Source of the DNA: Mesorhizobium sp. DCY119 | GTDB taxonomy: Bacteria > Pseudomonadota > Alphaproteobacteria > Rhizobiales > Rhizobiaceae | NCBI RefSeq assembly: GCF_003590645.1 | Contig: NZ_CP031834.1 | Coordinates: 4,732,001-4,796,000, forward strand | Direction of reading: 5' to 3' | Length of the DNA: 64,000 bases | Shown: positions 27,512 to 36,500 of the stretch, in pieces | Position numbering within the stretch: the stretch's first letter is position 1 | Layout of the letters: every line of letters begins with the position of its first letter | Position numbers and translations under genes: made by a program | Notes under the pieces: generated by a model | What the model was told of the DNA's origin: nothing | The model's database searches: none | What the model saw: the letters and a program-made list of their open reading frames with translations, nothing else

Positions 27512-28288
27512 CTAGACCTGCAAGATCGAAGACACGAGAAGCTGCGTGTAGGGCGCGCGGGGATCGTCGAGCACGCGGTCGGTGAGGCCGGTTTCGACGA
27601 CGCGGCCGTCCTTCATCACCATCATGCGCTGCGACAGGAGCCGCGCGACGGCAAGGTCGTGGGTGACGACGATGGCCGCCAGCCCGAGATCGGTGACGAG
27701 GCCGCGCAGGAGATCGAGCAGGCGCGCCTGCACCGAAACATCGAGGCCACCGGTCGGCTCGTCCATGAAGACGAGACGCGGGCCGGTGACGAGATTGCGC
27801 GCGATCTGGAGCCGCTGGCGCATGCCGCCGGAGAAGGCGCGCGGCTGGTCGTCGATACGGTCCTCGTCGATCTCGACGCGGCCGAGCCAGTCGATGGCGG
27901 TCGAGCGGATGTTGCCGTAGTGGCGGTCGCCCACCGCCATCAGCCGCTCGCCGACATTGGCGCCGGCCGAAACCGTCATGCGCAAACCGTCGGCTGGGTT
28001 CTGGTGGACGAAACCCCAGTCGGTGCGCATGAGAAAGCGGCGTTCCGCCTCGCTCATGCGGTAGAGGTCGCGCCAGGTACCGTCGCGCATGCGGTAGGCG
28101 GCGGTGCCCGAAGTCGGCATCAGCCGGGTCGACATGCAATTGAGCAGCGTCGTCTTGCCCGAGCCGGATTCGCCGACCACGGCCAGAACCTCGCCCGGCC
28201 AGAGATCGAAGGTGATGTCCTCGCAGCCGACGCGCGAGCCGTAATATTTTGAGAGTGATGTAACGCGGAAAAGCGGTTCGTCGGTCAT
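27512..28288 (-). CDS. phnK: C-P lyase system ABC-type protein PhnK
   Basis: This 258-residue protein has Walker A GESGSGKTT (about 39-47), signature FSGGMRQR and Walker B VFMDEP. PhnK binds the PhnGHIJ core near PhnJ in E. coli. Its ATG overlaps the phnJ stop (ATGA, 28285-28288), so translational coupling has been kept even though a repeat element has lengthened phnJ. Confidence 0.94.
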   Translation of the reverse strand: MTDEPLFRVTSLSKYYGSRVGCEDITFDLWPGEVLAVVGESGSGKTTLLNCMSTRLMPTSGTAAYRMRDGTWRDLYRMSEAERRFLMRTDWGFVHQNPADGLRMTVSAGANVGERLMAVGDRHYGNIRSTAIDWLGRVEIDEDRIDDQPRAFSGGMRQRLQIARNLVTGPRLVFMDEPTGGLDVSVQARLLDLLRGLVTDLGLAAIVVTHDLAVARLLSQRMMVMKDGRVVETGLTDRVLDDPRAPYTQLLVSSILQV

Positions 28289-29289
28289 AGCGTGTCCTTT
28301 CCCTCCCCCTTGAGGGGAGGGTGGCCAATCGCCGAAGGCGGTTGGTCGGGTGGGGTCTTATCCATAGTCTCGGCGCGGGTTTTCGTAGAGGTCGAGCTCG
28401 GCCGCTCTGACCCTACCCCGGCGGCTTCGCCGCCGACCCTCCCCTCAAGGGGGAGGGATTCCCGCCGCTTCTCGCAATGGTCGGTGTCCGAGCACACGAA
28501 CATGTGCCCGCCGTGATCGTCGAGGATGACCTCGTCGAGATAGACCTGCTCGGCACCGCAGAGCGCGCAGGGCTGGTCGAAAGTCTGGACCTCGAAGGGA
28601 TGGTCCTCGAAGTCGAGGCTGACCACTTTGGTGAAGGGCGGAACGGCGTAGATGCGCTTTTCGCGGCCCGCGCCGAAGAGCTGCAACGCAGGCGACATGT
28701 TCATTTTCGGGTTGTCGAATTTCGGCGTCGGCGATGGGTCCATGACATAGCGGCCCTCGACCTTCACCGGGTAAGCATAGGTCGTGGCGATGTGGCCGTG
28801 GCGTGCGATGTCCTCGTAGAGCTTCACATGCATCAGCCCGTATTCCTCCAGCGCATGCATCTTGCGCGTCTCGGTCTCGCGCGGCTCGAGGAAGCGCAGC
28901 GGCTCGGGAATCGGCACCTGATAGACCAGGACCTGCCCGGCATGAAGCGGCGCTTCGGGAATGCGGTGGCGGGTCTGGATGATGGTGGCTTTCTCCGTCT
29001 CCGTGGTGACGGCAACGTCGGCGACCTTTTTGAAGAAGGCGCGGATCGAAACGGCATTGGTGGTATCGTCGGCGCCCTGGTCGATGACCTTCAGGATATC
29101 GTCAGGCCCGATGATCGAGGCCGTGACCTGCACGCCGCCGGTGCCCCAGCCATAGGGCATCGGCATTTCGCGGCTGGCGAAAGGCACCTGATAGCCGGGA
29201 ATGGCGATGCCCTTCAGGATCGCCCGGCGGATCATCCGCTTGGTCTGCTCGTCGAGATAGGCGAAGTTGTAGGTGGCGATGGCGTTCAT
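28285..29289 (-). CDS. phnJ: Alpha-D-ribose 1-methylphosphonate 5-phosphate C-P lyase PhnJ with repeat-encoded tail
   Basis: PhnJ is the radical-SAM enzyme that cleaves the carbon-phosphorus bond. Cys241, Cys244, Cys266, Cys272 and Gly32 fall at the same residue numbers as in E. coli PhnJ (281 residues), so the catalytic set is intact. The ORF, however, has 334 residues. From about residue 278 onward the sequence is encoded by REP-like element 4 (28301-28457) and a few bases after it, giving a Pro/Gly/Ser-rich tail. The gene overlaps fosX (upstream) and phnK (downstream) by 4 bases each. Confidence 0.95.
   Translation of the reverse strand: MNAIATYNFAYLDEQTKRMIRRAILKGIAIPGYQVPFASREMPMPYGWGTGGVQVTASIIGPDDILKVIDQGADDTTNAVSIRAFFKKVADVAVTTETEKATIIQTRHRIPEAPLHAGQVLVYQVPIPEPLRFLEPRETETRKMHALEEYGLMHVKLYEDIARHGHIATTYAYPVKVEGRYVMDPSPTPKFDNPKMNMSPALQLFGAGREKRIYAVPPFTKVVSLDFEDHPFEVQTFDQPCALCGAEQVYLDEVILDDHGGHMFVCSDTDHCEKRRESLPLEGRVGGEAAGVGSERPSSTSTKTRAETMDKTPPDQPPSAIGHPPLKGEGKDTL
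28301..28457. repeat. REP-like element 4 inside the phnJ reading frame
   Basis: The outer arms are a perfect 22-bp inverted repeat (28301-28322 and 28436-28457), each holding a CCCTCAAGGGGG-type hairpin. Inner palindromes GCCGAAGGCGG and GCGGCTTCGCCGC are also present. It is open in the phnJ frame along its whole length. Confidence 0.9.
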
Positions 29290-29705
29290 TGTGCAGGCTC
29301 CAGACCTTTCGCATACCGCGCCAAACGCTCGGCCAGCGTGCCGGTGTGCAGCTCGAACAAATGGTTGTCATCATCGTAGAAATAGATCGACCGTCCTTCG
29401 CCCTCGACGCGAGGACGTGGCGGGCGCATGTCGAGCCCAAGCGCCTTGGCGCGGTCGACATAGCGGTCGAAATCGACCTCATCGATCTTGAAGGCGATGT
29501 GGTTGTAGCTGCGCGAAGGCAACGGCTCGCCCTCCATGATCGCGATCCAGAGATCGCCAATCAGGAAGAATTTTTCGCGAGACAGCGAGAAACGGTCGTC
29601 GCCGCTGGCATAGACCTCGCGAGCGTCGAAGACTCCGGCGAGAATCGCCGTCATACGCTCGAGATCACGCACGATGAAGGTGATGTGCGAGAGACCTTCG
29701 ATCAT
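29286..29705 (-). CDS. fosX: FosX-type fosfomycin hydrolase (glyoxalase/VOC fold)
   Basis: This 139-residue VOC-fold protein carries the Mn ligands His7, His69 and Glu118 and the FosX-specific base Glu44 (SREKFF), at the same positions reported for Mesorhizobium loti FosX. That enzyme adds water to the fosfomycin epoxide and is also encoded in a phn operon. The gene overlaps phnI and phnJ by 4 bases each, so it is fully integrated. A native role on a phosphonate intermediate is possible; M. loti FosX was reported as a weak resistance enzyme. Confidence 0.92.
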   Translation of the reverse strand: MIEGLSHITFIVRDLERMTAILAGVFDAREVYASGDDRFSLSREKFFLIGDLWIAIMEGEPLPSRSYNHIAFKIDEVDFDRYVDRAKALGLDMRPPRPRVEGEGRSIYFYDDDNHLFELHTGTLAERLARYAKGLEPAQ

Positions 29706-30811
29706 TCCGCGGCCTCCCGTGTTTCCTGATCGTCGCCGCGCTGGCGCGCTTCGTGCTCGGCGCGCATGCCGCGCACGAGACCGAGTTCGGCCTGGAAATC
29801 GACATAGTGCGGCAACTTCAGATGCTCGACGAAGCCGGTGGCCTGGACGTTGTCGGAATGCGAGATGACGAATTCCTCGTCCTGCGCGGGGGCAACGACA
29901 TCCTCGCCGAACTCGCGGGCGCGCAGGGCGCGGTCGCATAGCGACATCGCCATGGCCTTGCGTTCGGACTGGCCGAAGACGAGACCGTAGCCGCGCGTGA
30001 ACTGCGGCGGCACCTTGGCCGAACCCTTGAACTGGTTGACCATCTGACATTCGGTGACGCGGATGCGGCCGAGGGGCACGGCGAAGGGCAGTTCCGGCAC
30101 GTCGATTTCAACCTCGACCTCGCCGATGCGGACCTCGCCAACGAAGGGATGGCTGCGGCCATAGCCACGCTGGGTGGAATAGGCGAGCGCCAGCAAAAAG
30201 CCCTCGTCGCCGCGCGAAAGTGCCTGCAGGCGCAGGTCGCGCTCCAGCGGAAACTCCACCGGCTCGCGGGTGAGATCGCCGGTGACGTGGTCTTCCGGCA
30301 GTTCGCCGTCGCTTTCGATCAGCCCTTCATGGGCGAGGATTTCCGAGACACGCGGCATTCGGCCAGCTTCGGCCTCGCGCTGTTCGGGTTCGGCTACCGG
30401 CGCACCGGCGGCGATTTCGGGGTCGAGCAGGCGATGCGTGTAATCAAAGGTCGGGCCGAGAAGCTGGCCGCCGGGCAGGTCCTTGTAGGTCGCGGAAATG
30501 CGGCGCTCGACCTGCATGGCGGCGGTGTCGATCGGGAGCGTATAGCCAAAGCGCGGCAGAGTGGTGCGATAGGCGCGGACGAGGAAGATCGCCTCGATCA
30601 TGTCGCCGCGCGCCTGTGCGAGGGCGAGTGCCGCCAGTTCGCGATCGTAGAGCGAACCTTCGGCCATGACGCGATCGACACCCAGCGCCAGCTGCTCGAC
30701 GATCTGGTCGAGGCGCAGGGCGGGCACGGAGCGGTCGCCGCGCCGACGGTCGGCGAGCAGCTGGTGTGCGTTGGAAATGGCGGCATCACCGCCCTTTACG
30801 GCCACATACAT
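29702..30811 (-). CDS. phnI: C-P lyase core subunit PhnI (purine ribonucleoside triphosphate phosphonylase)
   Basis: PhnI (369 residues) displaces adenine from ATP with a phosphonate, with PhnG, PhnH and PhnL, to give ribose 1-phosphonate 5-triphosphate. Family motifs visible are MYVAVKGGDAAI at the start, GYGRSHPFVGEVRIG near 215 and VTECQMVNQFK near 255. It starts 3 bases after phnH and overlaps fosX. Confidence 0.95.
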   Translation of the reverse strand: MYVAVKGGDAAISNAHQLLADRRRGDRSVPALRLDQIVEQLALGVDRVMAEGSLYDRELAALALAQARGDMIEAIFLVRAYRTTLPRFGYTLPIDTAAMQVERRISATYKDLPGGQLLGPTFDYTHRLLDPEIAAGAPVAEPEQREAEAGRMPRVSEILAHEGLIESDGELPEDHVTGDLTREPVEFPLERDLRLQALSRGDEGFLLALAYSTQRGYGRSHPFVGEVRIGEVEVEIDVPELPFAVPLGRIRVTECQMVNQFKGSAKVPPQFTRGYGLVFGQSERKAMAMSLCDRALRAREFGEDVVAPAQDEEFVISHSDNVQATGFVEHLKLPHYVDFQAELGLVRGMRAEHEARQRGDDQETREAAE

Positions 30812-30814
30812 CGG

Positions 30815-31423
30815 TCAGGCCTCCATGGTCTTGATACGCGTGGTGCGCGGCAGGCAGGCGATGCCTTCTGGTGCTGCCAGAATGACATCGACGCCGCGCG
30901 GAAAGCGGGCGCGGTTCTGCTTCCACTGTTCGACGAAATGACGCGGCAGCGGGGTGGGCGCGAGCATTGCAGCCTTCTCGATGCCGGGGCCTTCGAGCAG
31001 CAGGTTTTCGCCCGCAGACAGGCTCTCCACCTGCAGGATGAGCGTGGTAGAGCGATCGGGATATTCCTGCGTGCCTTGCGCGAAATTCTCAAGCGCGATC
31101 AACTCGGCCGGGCTGGAGACGAGCGCGAAATGCGCATCCGCCGGCGTGTGGGCAAGCGGCGCGCCGCTGTGAAAGCCAAGCCAGTGCTTTGCGGCGGCAG
31201 AGGCCTGCAAGGCAGGATCGAGCCAGAGCGGCGTGTCGTTGTCGCAGAAGGTCAGTGCGACAGCACCCGCGACCGGCGACAGCGGTGCCGGCGGCACGGT
31301 CAGGCCGTCGCAGGGCTGGATGGTGCCGGGACGGGCCATGGCGTCCATGACGGCGCGAAACACCGCCTGCGCATCGAATACTGGATTGGCGAAGCCGCCA
31401 TCGATTGCCTGCGTTTCCATCAA
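30815..31423 (-). CDS. phnH: C-P lyase core subunit PhnH
   Basis: This 202-residue protein is a full-length PhnH: the N-terminus has FANPVFDAQAVFRAVMDAMARPG, and the C-terminus PEGIACLPRTTRI. PhnH forms part of the PhnG2H2I2J2 core; it has a PLP-transferase-like fold without a catalytic lysine. Its ATG overlaps the phnG stop by 4 bases. Confidence 0.95.
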   Translation of the reverse strand: MMETQAIDGGFANPVFDAQAVFRAVMDAMARPGTIQPCDGLTVPPAPLSPVAGAVALTFCDNDTPLWLDPALQASAAAKHWLGFHSGAPLAHTPADAHFALVSSPAELIALENFAQGTQEYPDRSTTLILQVESLSAGENLLLEGPGIEKAAMLAPTPLPRHFVEQWKQNRARFPRGVDVILAAPEGIACLPRTTRIKTMEA

Positions 31424-31890
31424 TCCTCTCCGCGTACCATGGTGAAGAAATCGACCTTCGTCGCCGCCGTCTCGGCGCGACGCGTCTCGTCGGCAGCAAG
31501 CTGTTCCGCGCGCAGCGGCTCGATGATGCTGGCCTCGATCTCGGCACGGCGCGATGCGTCCTGCCAGAGCGCATCGGCGATGGCCGAGAGAAGCGCCTTT
31601 TCCTTGTCGCGGCCGAGCGCATAGGCGTGGCCGACCGCGCCACCCTCGACCCGCACCGTGGCGCGGGTGACGGTCGCCTCGCCGAAATTGAATGGCGCAC
31701 CGCCACCGCCGATGCGGCCGCGCACGGTGACGAGACCCGTCTCCGGCCCGCGAAGCTTCTGCGCATCACGCGGCAAGCCGGCCTCAGCCCACAACGCCTT
31801 GAGCCTGTCTCCGGGTGCATGGGAGAGTGCTGCCATCGCTGCCTTGCGGCCCGCCGCCTCTTCCCTTTCCTGCCGTCTGTCTGTTTTCAT
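31420..31890 (-). CDS. phnG: C-P lyase core subunit PhnG
   Basis: This 156-residue PhnG includes the family segments ETGLVTVRGRIGG near 50 and FNFGEATVTRATVR near 67. It is the first gene of the leftward C-P lyase operon and starts at the ATG at 31890, with a -10 box and Pho-box repeats 50-100 bases upstream. Confidence 0.94.
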   Translation of the reverse strand: MKTDRRQEREEAAGRKAAMAALSHAPGDRLKALWAEAGLPRDAQKLRGPETGLVTVRGRIGGGGAPFNFGEATVTRATVRVEGGAVGHAYALGRDKEKALLSAIADALWQDASRRAEIEASIIEPLRAEQLAADETRRAETAATKVDFFTMVRGED

Positions 31891-31913
31891 TATCCGGTCC
31901 GCCGTTGCAAAAT

Positions 31914-31933
31914 TTGTCTATTGCTCTATACAA
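31914..31933. promoter_or_regulatory. Imperfect dyad, candidate PhnF operator
   Basis: TTGTCTA and TATACAA (one mismatch) face each other over 6 bases and overlap the -10 region (TATACA, 31927-31932) of a rightward promoter whose -35 is TTGCAA (31905-31910). HutC-type GntR regulators often bind GT-rich/AC-rich half-sites of this kind. Binding is inferred. Confidence 0.4.
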
Positions 31934-31941
31934 CCATACAA

Positions 31942-31986
31942 ATTATACTCCCTTTCTAATGCCTGTCTATGACGGTGCGATGACGG
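31942..31986 (-). promoter_or_regulatory. Pho box and -10 of the phnG operon
   Basis: On the minus strand CCGTCAT-CGCA-CCGTCAT (31986-31969) is two 6/7 matches to the Pho heptamer with exact 11-bp period. A third, weaker repeat CAGGCAT follows (31965-31959), and a TATAAT -10 box lies 11 bases further (31947-31942). This is the geometry of PhoB-activated promoters. Confidence 0.7.
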
Positions 31987-31995
31987 GGTGAAAAA

Positions 31996-32742
31996 ATGGG
32001 CTCGGAAGACAGTCAACTCAGTATGGAGCGGCGCAGCGGGGTCGCGCTGTGGCGGCAGGTCGCCGACCGCATCCGGCATGGCATCGGCGGCGGCACGCTC
32101 GGCGACGGGCAAAAATTGCCGCCGGAAATCTGGCTGTCCGAGCACTTTGGCGTGAACCGGCACACGGTGCGCGCGGCAATCGCAGCGCTCGTGCAGGAAG
32201 GCGTGCTGCGGGCCGAACAGGGCCGCGGCACCTTCATCGAAAGCCGCAAGCGGCTTGCCTATCCGATCTCGGCACGCACGCGCTTTTCCACAGGCATGCA
32301 GCATCAGACGCGCGACCGGCGCGGCATACTTCTGGGCCATCAACAGGAAGAAGCCAGTGCGCGCGTGGCGGAAGCGCTGGCGCTTGAACCAGGCGCGCCG
32401 GTGCTGCGGCTGGAAACGGTGAGTGAAGCGGACGGACGGCGTGTGGGGCGTGCGACGGGCTGGTTCGATGCCGTGCGCTTTCCCGGTTTCGAGAAAGCCT
32501 ATGCCGAGACGGGCTCGATCACCTCATCCTTCGCGCGTTATGGCGTGAATGACTATCTGCGCCGCTCGACGCTGGTCTCGGCGCGCCATGCCGATACCGA
32601 CGATCTGGAAAACCTGAAGCTCTCGCCCGGCGCGATCGTACTGGTGGCGATTGCGATCAATGATGATCTTGAGGGGCGGCCGATCCAATTTGCCGAAACG
32701 CGCTTTGCCGCGGATCTGGTGGAGCTGACGGTGGAGAGTTGA
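31996..32742 (+). CDS. phnF: Phosphonate operon regulator PhnF (GntR/HutC family)
   Basis: This 248-residue regulator has an N-terminal winged helix (about 15-80, with SEHFGVNRHTVRAAIAALVQEG) and a C-terminal UTRA ligand-binding domain. It is divergent from phnG with a 105-bp gap and is the usual repressor of phn genes in rhizobia. Its ATG lies 10 bases from the Pho-box repeats, so PhoB binding may also affect phnF transcription. Confidence 0.92.
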   Translation: MGSEDSQLSMERRSGVALWRQVADRIRHGIGGGTLGDGQKLPPEIWLSEHFGVNRHTVRAAIAALVQEGVLRAEQGRGTFIESRKRLAYPISARTRFSTGMQHQTRDRRGILLGHQQEEASARVAEALALEPGAPVLRLETVSEADGRRVGRATGWFDAVRFPGFEKAYAETGSITSSFARYGVNDYLRRSTLVSARHADTDDLENLKLSPGAIVLVAIAINDDLEGRPIQFAETRFAADLVELTVES

Positions 32743-32790
32743 GGAGAGAATAAGTTTTTACTCCTCTCGTCGTGGGACGAATAAAAGCTT

Positions 32791-32939
32791 CCCCTCTCCG
32801 TCTCGGCTTCGCCGATCCGCCTCTCCCCGCAAGCGGGGCGAGGAACCTTGATTCTGCGAGGTCGCGCCGTTTCAGGACTTGGGTTCCTCGCCCCCGTAAA
32901 GCGGGGGAGAGGTGGCACGCGAAGCGTGACGGAGAGGGG
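32791..32939. repeat. REP-like element 5
   Basis: Outer arms CCCCTCTCCGTC and GACGGAGAGGGG with inner hairpins; nearly the same design as element 3. It occupies the gap between the convergent phnF and thioesterase genes. Confidence 0.88.
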
Positions 32940-32954
32940 GAACTCTCGCCGCCG

Positions 32955-33404
32955 CTACCGCTCCATCACGATCAGCGTAGACGTCGCACTCGCGTAGAGC
33001 TTGCCGGCGCTGTCGGTGAGCTTGGCTTCGGAAAACCCGGCGCGGCGGCCGAAGGAAAGCACGCGGCCTTCGGCGCGCAGCAGGCCGGTGTCCTTGGTGA
33101 TCGCCTTGTGGTAGGCGACCTTCAGTTCCAGCGTAGAATAGGCCTGGGTGGCGCTGAGTTTCGAGTGGACGGCGCAGCCGCAGGCCGAATCGAGCAGCGT
33201 GGCGGCGTAGCCGCCATGGACCATGCCGATGGGGTTGTAGACCGACAGGCTGGGCGTGCCTTCGAAGACGGCAAAGCCGTCGTCGACCTGGACCAGCCGG
33301 AAATCCAGCGTTTCGGCTATGGGCGGACGCCCGCCCGAAGCGATCAGCGCCCGAAGCTGTTCGAGCCCGGTCAGGCCGGGGCCCATTTCGGCGGCAAGAT
33401 TCAT
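32955..33404 (-). CDS. PaaI-family hotdog-fold thioesterase
   Basis: This 149-residue protein has the hotdog motif GMVHGGYAATLLDSACGCAV (His63-Gly-Gly, with Asp71 as likely catalytic acid) and a following basic strand. Such enzymes hydrolyse acyl-CoA thioesters. It stands alone, downstream of tamB in the same direction but separated from it by a 142-bp palindrome. Confidence 0.87.
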   Translation of the reverse strand: MNLAAEMGPGLTGLEQLRALIASGGRPPIAETLDFRLVQVDDGFAVFEGTPSLSVYNPIGMVHGGYAATLLDSACGCAVHSKLSATQAYSTLELKVAYHKAITKDTGLLRAEGRVLSFGRRAGFSEAKLTDSAGKLYASATSTLIVMER

Positions 33405-33437
33405 GATGGATGACTCCGGCTATTGGAAACTGTCACT

Positions 33438-33579
33438 CGGTTTGTCGAGATTCAGGTCAGGACGTGCCGAAAATGATGGGTTTCGAGAACCGGAGCGGAG
33501 CGTACGTTTTGTACGTGAGCACCGGAAGCGCAGAAGACCATCATTTGCAGGCCGTCATCACCTGAATAACGACAAACCG
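33438..33579. repeat. Long imperfect palindrome upstream of the thioesterase gene
   Basis: Nested arms occur in order: CGGTTTGTCG/CGACAAACCG (perfect, 33438-33447 and 33570-33579), TTCAGGT/ACCTGAA, and AAATGATGG/CCATCATTT, with CGTAC/GTACG at the centre. It is unrelated to the six CCTCTCCCC-type elements. A transcript of it would fold into one long arm. Confidence 0.8.
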
Positions 33580-33585
33580 TGCGGG

Positions 33586-36500
33586 TCAGTAGTCCTTTTC
33601 GTAGAATACGCCAAGGCTGGAGTCGCCGCCGGTGCCAACCGCGCCGCGCGCCTTGAGGTCCTTGGTGATGTCGAGGTTGATCGTGCCCTTGGTCGAGCCT
33701 TCGGCACCGGCCTCGACGCCGAGATAGATGTTGTCCTGGATGTAGCGGCCGGCGCGCACGGCGGCATTGCCTTCGCTGTCTGTGACGACATCGAGATCGT
33801 CCAGCCCGGTCGCGCCGCGCAGGCTGCCGATCAGCGAATTGTTCGAACCGCCGGCGAGTTCTGCGGCAGCAGCGGCAAGCTGGGCGATCTGGAAGGCCGA
33901 CAATTCGCTGATGCCGCGATTGAAGATCAGGCGCGCCAGCACTTCGTCCTGCGGCAGTTCCGGCTGCGACGAGAACTTGACGTCGATGTCGGAGGCACGC
34001 CCGCTGACGGTGATGAAGACCGTGATGTCGGAGCCTTGCGAGCGGGCGACGAAATTCAGGAACGGGTCAAGGTCGCCGACAAGCGTCACCGAACCTTCGT
34101 CGAAGGTGATGCGCTGACCGAGGATGCCGAGGCGGCCACGGATGAGATCGAAGCCGCCGACCGGCTGGATGTTGGAGACCGGGCCGGTGAGGCGCAAGGA
34201 GCCGCCAAGCTCGGCATCCAGCCCACGCCCGCGCACGAAGATGCGGTTGGGTGCGTTGACGCTGATGTCCAACCGCACGACGCTTGGCCGGCTGGTCGGC
34301 GTCGGTGTGCCGTCATTGGCACGCGCGCGCTTCAGCGTCTCGGCAACGGCCTTCGATGGGTGGATGTGCTTGACGTCGAGGGCTGCCGCGCCGCCGGCGA
34401 AGCTTTCCGGCACGGTGATTTCGGCGCGCTCGACATTGATCGTACCGGACAGAAGCGGATCGCGCGTCAGCGGGCCGGTGAAGGCCAGAGCACCGCTGAC
34501 GGTGGCAACGACGAGGTTGCCGTCAGCATAGCGGGCCTGGTTGAGCGTCACGCGGATATCGGCCGGGAAGTTTGCCGCCGCATTGAGCGAGACCGTGCCA
34601 GTCGCGCCGATCGAGCCACCGGCGGCGAGGTTGGCGGAGACGTTGCGCAGCGTGACGCGGTCGCCGTCGATCGTGCCCATGACGGCGATCGAGCGCAGGC
34701 GCGTGTTGCTTTCGGGATCGACGAACTCCGCGCCCTGGGTGGAGAACATGCCGCGGATCGCCGGCTGCTTGAGGTTGCCGGAAACGGTGGCGTTGACCTG
34801 CAGCGTGCCGCCGGCCTGCGCGCCGCGATCGGCGAGGAAGCGGTTGGCAAGCGCTAGCGGCGCTTCGCCCCGGACCGAGAGATCAAGGCCGTTGCCGGAC
34901 ACGGGCAAGCGGCCGCTGGCCGAAACCGTCAGGCCCTGCGGTCCGTTGACGGTCGCGGAGGACAGCGTGAGGACCTTGTCGCCGAAGCTGCCGGATGCGT
35001 TGATTTCCAGCGGTGCGGCACCTGCCGAATCGAGGGCTGCGGCGCGGACGCCGGCACCGCGCAGGTTGAAGGATGCGGCGGGGTTGGCGAGTTGGCCGGT
35101 GACCTTGGCGGAGCCCGAAATGTTGCCGCCGAGATTCTGGCCGGGGGCGGCAGCGTTCAGGACAGCCAGCGGGAAGGATTCCAGCCCGATGTCGAGCGCC
35201 ATCGCGCCCTTGTCGAGCGGCACCGCGCCGCTGGCCGTGGCGCGCAGGCCCTCCGGGCTGGTGACCGCGGCTTTGAGGTTCAGGCGGTTGGCGCTCGAAG
35301 TGCCGTCGGCATCGAGATTGATCGAGTTGAGGCCAGCCTGACGGAGTGCGGCGGCGGCGATGGAGCGGCCCTGGACGTTGAACTTCACGTCCGGGCTGGC
35401 GCGCGTGCCGCCGATATTGGCCGTGCCGTTGACCGTGCCGGCCAGCGCCAGATCCGGCTTGATGGCATTGGCGATGGCGAGCGGCAGATTGGCGATGTTG
35501 ACGGCGACGTCGAGCTTGTCAGCGATCTCGCCGCGCGCGGTGACACGGCCACCGCCGACATCGAGCGCGACATTGTCGATGGTGATGGTCTGCCCGCGCA
35601 TCTGGATCGCTGCCGGCTGGGTCAGGCGGGCGGCGAGACTGCCCTGCGTCACGTCAGCATTCTGGAGCGCCAGGCGGTAGCCGCCCTCGATGGGCGTGAG
35701 CGCACCGCCGGTGGAGACCTTGGCACCGTTGTCCAGCGCTGCGTCGGCCTTGAAATTGGTGGTCTGGCCCTGCTGCTGGGCTGTGGCCTGCAAGGTGGTG
35801 ACATTGATGCCGCCGGCGGAGAGCTTGGCTGCTGTGAGCGAACCATCGGCAATCGGCACGTTGAACAGGTCGGCGACCTTGGCGTTGAGATCGGCCTTGC
35901 CGAGCTTGACCGTGTCGACGGCAAGGTCGGCCACGTCGGCGCGAACGGTGGCGTTCTGCTTGCCGTCCTGATGGCTGAGCGCGATGTCGGCGTTGACCGC
36001 GCCGGTGGCTTCCTTGAGCAGGAGCGCGGCAGCGGTGGAAACATCGGGGGCGGCCAGCGTCAGTTTGCTGTCGAGCAGACCGGCCTTGTCCTGCGTCACG
36101 TCGCCGGTGATGCGCGCACCGCCGGCGGTGAATTTGAGATCGCCGAGGCGCTTCTCGTTTTCCGTGACGGCGACTGCCGAGGCCAGCTCTATGCGCACGC
36201 CATCGAGGAAGGCATCACCCGTGACCTGGCCGTTCAGGTCGCTGTTCTGCAGCGTGCCTTCGAAGCCGAGCACGGCGTTCTTGAGGTTCTTGCCGACCAG
36301 CGCGCCGGTCGGAACCTCGGCGCCGAAGGTCAGGCCGATGAGGCCGTCGGAACCGTTCGCCCTGCCCTTTGCGGTCAGGCGTCCGGAGGCTTTCTCCGAA
36401 ACCAGCGCTAGGTCGCTCAGCGCGAGGTCGAAGTTGAAATCGGCGGTTCCCGTGGCGAAACGGCCATCGGCCGTCATGCTGACCTGATCGTTGAAGATGC

